Source: Verrucomicrobiota bacterium (GTDB lineage: Bacteria; Verrucomicrobiota; Verrucomicrobiia; Opitutales; Seribacteraceae). From it: a DNA stretch of 7,650 nucleotides. A program made the translations under genes and the position numbers. The notes below the pieces were generated by a model. That model worked only from the letters and a program-made list of their open reading frames with translations. It was not told the origin of the DNA and ran no database searches. Location of the stretch: positions 1 through 7,650 of the forward strand of contig JACNJI010000513.1 in the NCBI GenBank assembly GCA_014382645.1, given 5' to 3'. This document shows, one piece after another, positions 6,256 to 7,650 of this stretch (within the stretch, counting starts at the first letter, position 1; every line of letters starts with the position of its first letter).

Positions 6256-7152
6256 ATGCCACTTCGAGCAAAAAACGGTATCAAAAAGGAACCTTTGAGC
6301 TTTACCAAGGGTAGCGGGTTGAGGATCGTTGGTACCGGGCACAGTTGGATGAGGCCGGGCTATGGTACGCTTCCGCACATTGCCCGAGCAGCCGGATTCG
6401 AGCAACGCATGCGCCTCAATACCCGTGGAGGGGAAGCTGGAGGCGCCCGTATGATGTGGGAACTCGAAAACGGTGTTCTTTCCAGCAAAGGGAAACCCTT
6501 CCCCGTCTGTATGGCCGCTATCGCGACAGGTCAATGGGACGTCATGATGTGGGGCAGCTATACCAACGATCGTCCGGAGTACTATTTCGGTTGGATCGAG
6601 TTCTGCCTCAAGTATAATCCGAGGATGGAGTTCTATCGCTTCAACGGATGGCCGCAGTGGGCCGATGGTTTTGGCGAGGGCGACAGGGAACCTCGGATCG
6701 AGAACTACCGTGCCTTTGCCAATAAACGCAGCCAGGCGGTCACGACCAAGCTGATGGCCGAAATCGACAAACGTTACCCTGGAAAAGTTCATGTCTTGCC
6801 TACTAACGAGGCGATGCTTCTGGCCCTCGAACTTTACTTCCAAGGGAAGTTGGACGGGATCAATGGACTCAATCGCAGGGTAGATGGAAAAAGCCCTTCC
6901 ATTTGGAGCGACGGCGGGCACCTCGGCAAGGGTATGAACTGGCTCGAGGGCTACGTGTTCTATGCCACGCTTTATAAAAGGTCACCCGAGCTGATCAAGT
7001 CAAGTCCTCCGGAAAAAGTGCTCTCCGCCGAACTGGACAAGGTGTTTCGGAAGACTGCCTGGCAGGCCGTCGTGAACAATCCGCTTCCCGGTGTTTTCGA
7101 CAGAAACGGCAACGGTATTGGTGATGAGATCGAGTCTCCTAAGGAAAAATGA
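6256..7152 (+). CDS. SGNH-like hydrolase with C-terminal calcium-binding loop, probably lacking its export signal
   Basis: From the ATG at 6256, preceded by GAGGAG (6241-6246), 298 residues follow. LRIVGTGHSWM near the N terminus places a likely nucleophile Ser30 in a GHSW turn. SDGGHLGKGMNWLEGYVFYA near the C terminus supplies the D-x-x-H pair (Asp219, His222) of SGNH/GDSL-type hydrolases, and the spacing fits a DUF4886-like fold. Such enzymes cleave acyl esters, often on polysaccharides. DRNGNGIGDEIE (282-293) fits an EF-hand or dockerin-like calcium loop, typical of secreted proteins in this bacterial group. There is no signal peptide from this start. The same frame stays open upstream to 5998, but 5998-6115 is antisense to the hydrolase remnant and is not convincing coding. 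ATGs at 6211 and 6232 are alternatives without ribosome sites. The native 5' end was probably lost at the junction near 6115. Its TGA overlaps the start of the next gene. Confidence 0.78.
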   Translation: MPLRAKNGIKKEPLSFTKGSGLRIVGTGHSWMRPGYGTLPHIARAAGFEQRMRLNTRGGEAGGARMMWELENGVLSSKGKPFPVCMAAIATGQWDVMMWGSYTNDRPEYYFGWIEFCLKYNPRMEFYRFNGWPQWADGFGEGDREPRIENYRAFANKRSQAVTTKLMAEIDKRYPGKVHVLPTNEAMLLALELYFQGKLDGINGLNRRVDGKSPSIWSDGGHLGKGMNWLEGYVFYATLYKRSPELIKSSPPEKVLSAELDKVFRKTAWQAVVNNPLPGVFDRNGNGIGDEIESPKEK

Positions 7153-7650
7153 TGAAAAGATTACTCATGCTGTGCGCTTTGAGCGTTCAGGGGGCTCCGA
7201 ACCCTAATCAGGCGATTGATCCCGAGCTGGAGCTGAGCTTGCTGGCATCGGGCATTCGGGAAGGCATGGAAATGACGGTTGCCTCCGATGGACGAGTCTT
7301 CATCGCCGAGCGGCCGGGCAAGGTAAAACTCTTTTCTCCCGACAAGCCCGGGCAATTGATTGAATTGATCGACCTGAAGTCGGATACGCGTTGCGAGGCA
7401 GGGCTCATCGGCATCGCCTTGGATCCGGGGTTCGACCAAAACCACTGGATCTATTTGCAACACACTGTGCCGGTGCAAGGGGACAAGGCGCACTACGAGC
7501 ATCGACTGGGTCGTTTCGTTTTTCAGGACGAAAAGATCGATCCTGCCTCCGAGAAGGTGTTGCTCAAGATACGGGCCGACTCTGTCAAGCGTATCCACGA
7601 GTCTGGATCCATTGCCTTTGGTCCCGATGGGTTGCTTTATCTCTCGGTGG
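7152..7650 (+). CDS. Exported PQQ-dependent sugar dehydrogenase-like protein, 3' end cut by window edge
   Basis: The frame has 166 visible residues and no stop before the window end. It starts MKRLLMLCALSVQGAPNPNQ, a Sec signal peptide with cleavage likely after QGA. The mature part begins a glucose/sorbosone dehydrogenase propeller: GMEMTVASDGRVFIAERPGK, then CEAGLIGIALDPGFDQNHWI and YLQHTV, and HESGSIAFGPDGLLYLSV at the edge, the blade that normally continues into the PQQ site. The expected role is periplasmic PQQ-linked sugar oxidation. Any downstream cytochrome or ThuA-type domain would be outside the window. ATGATGA links it to the SGNH-like gene: the TGA (7150-7152) overlaps this ATG by one base, and AAGGA (7141-7145) has better spacing to 7152 than to the neighbouring ATG at 7149, which remains possible. 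It is a different subtype from the minus-strand dehydrogenase at 708-2957. Confidence 0.87.
   Translation, partial: MKRLLMLCALSVQGAPNPNQAIDPELELSLLASGIREGMEMTVASDGRVFIAERPGKVKLFSPDKPGQLIELIDLKSDTRCEAGLIGIALDPGFDQNHWIYLQHTVPVQGDKAHYEHRLGRFVFQDEKIDPASEKVLLKIRADSVKRIHESGSIAFGPDGLLYLSV

Noticed and set aside
6229..6921. Minus-strand 230-codon frame opposite the SGNH-like gene.
   Set aside because: It is an antisense shadow with no family features. The plus strand holds the GHSW and D-x-x-H motifs.

Overview
Organism. The gene content suggests a member of the Planctomycetota/Verrucomicrobiota/Lentisphaerota group. It includes a secreted DUF4838 protein, a PQQ-type sugar dehydrogenase joined to c-type haem domains, an SGNH-like hydrolase with a calcium-loop tail, a tandem acetyl-xylan-esterase-like hydrolase and a BrnT toxin. 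This placement is inferred from family content, not from a marker gene. Hand counts give about 58% G+C over 3841-4260 and about 46% over 4321-4860 and 4981-5700.

Layout. (1) 1-262, minus: a BrnT-type toxin gene cut by the left edge, with a promoter and a small inverted repeat just upstream. (2) 263-707: no gene, but two related palindromic elements of about 110 bases. (3) 708-4860, minus: a PQQ sugar dehydrogenase/dihaem cytochrome frame preceded by an exported DUF4838 protein. The two frames overlap by up to 50 bases, and one extra base in a five-G run is enough to separate them. Read through, they would make one exported protein of about 1383 residues. (4) 4984-6115, minus: a decayed tandem alpha/beta-hydrolase gene with a lost 5' end, one in-frame stop and three frameshifts. 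(5) 6256-7152, plus: an SGNH-like hydrolase whose export signal appears to be missing. (6) 7152-7650, plus: a second, exported PQQ sugar dehydrogenase-like protein that runs off the right edge and is translationally coupled to the hydrolase.

How it fits together. Apart from BrnT and the palindromes, everything is a secreted carbohydrate-handling function: a predicted glycoside-active TIM-barrel protein, deacetylating or esterase-type hydrolases, and PQQ dehydrogenases with haem c for periplasmic sugar oxidation. The most unusual point is the apparent DUF4838-dehydrogenase-cytochrome polypeptide broken by one base. The middle of the window (about 4300-6115) is AT-richer than its flanks and has an abrupt right boundary where two head-to-head genes both lack their 5' ends. 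It looks like a recombined or imported segment.
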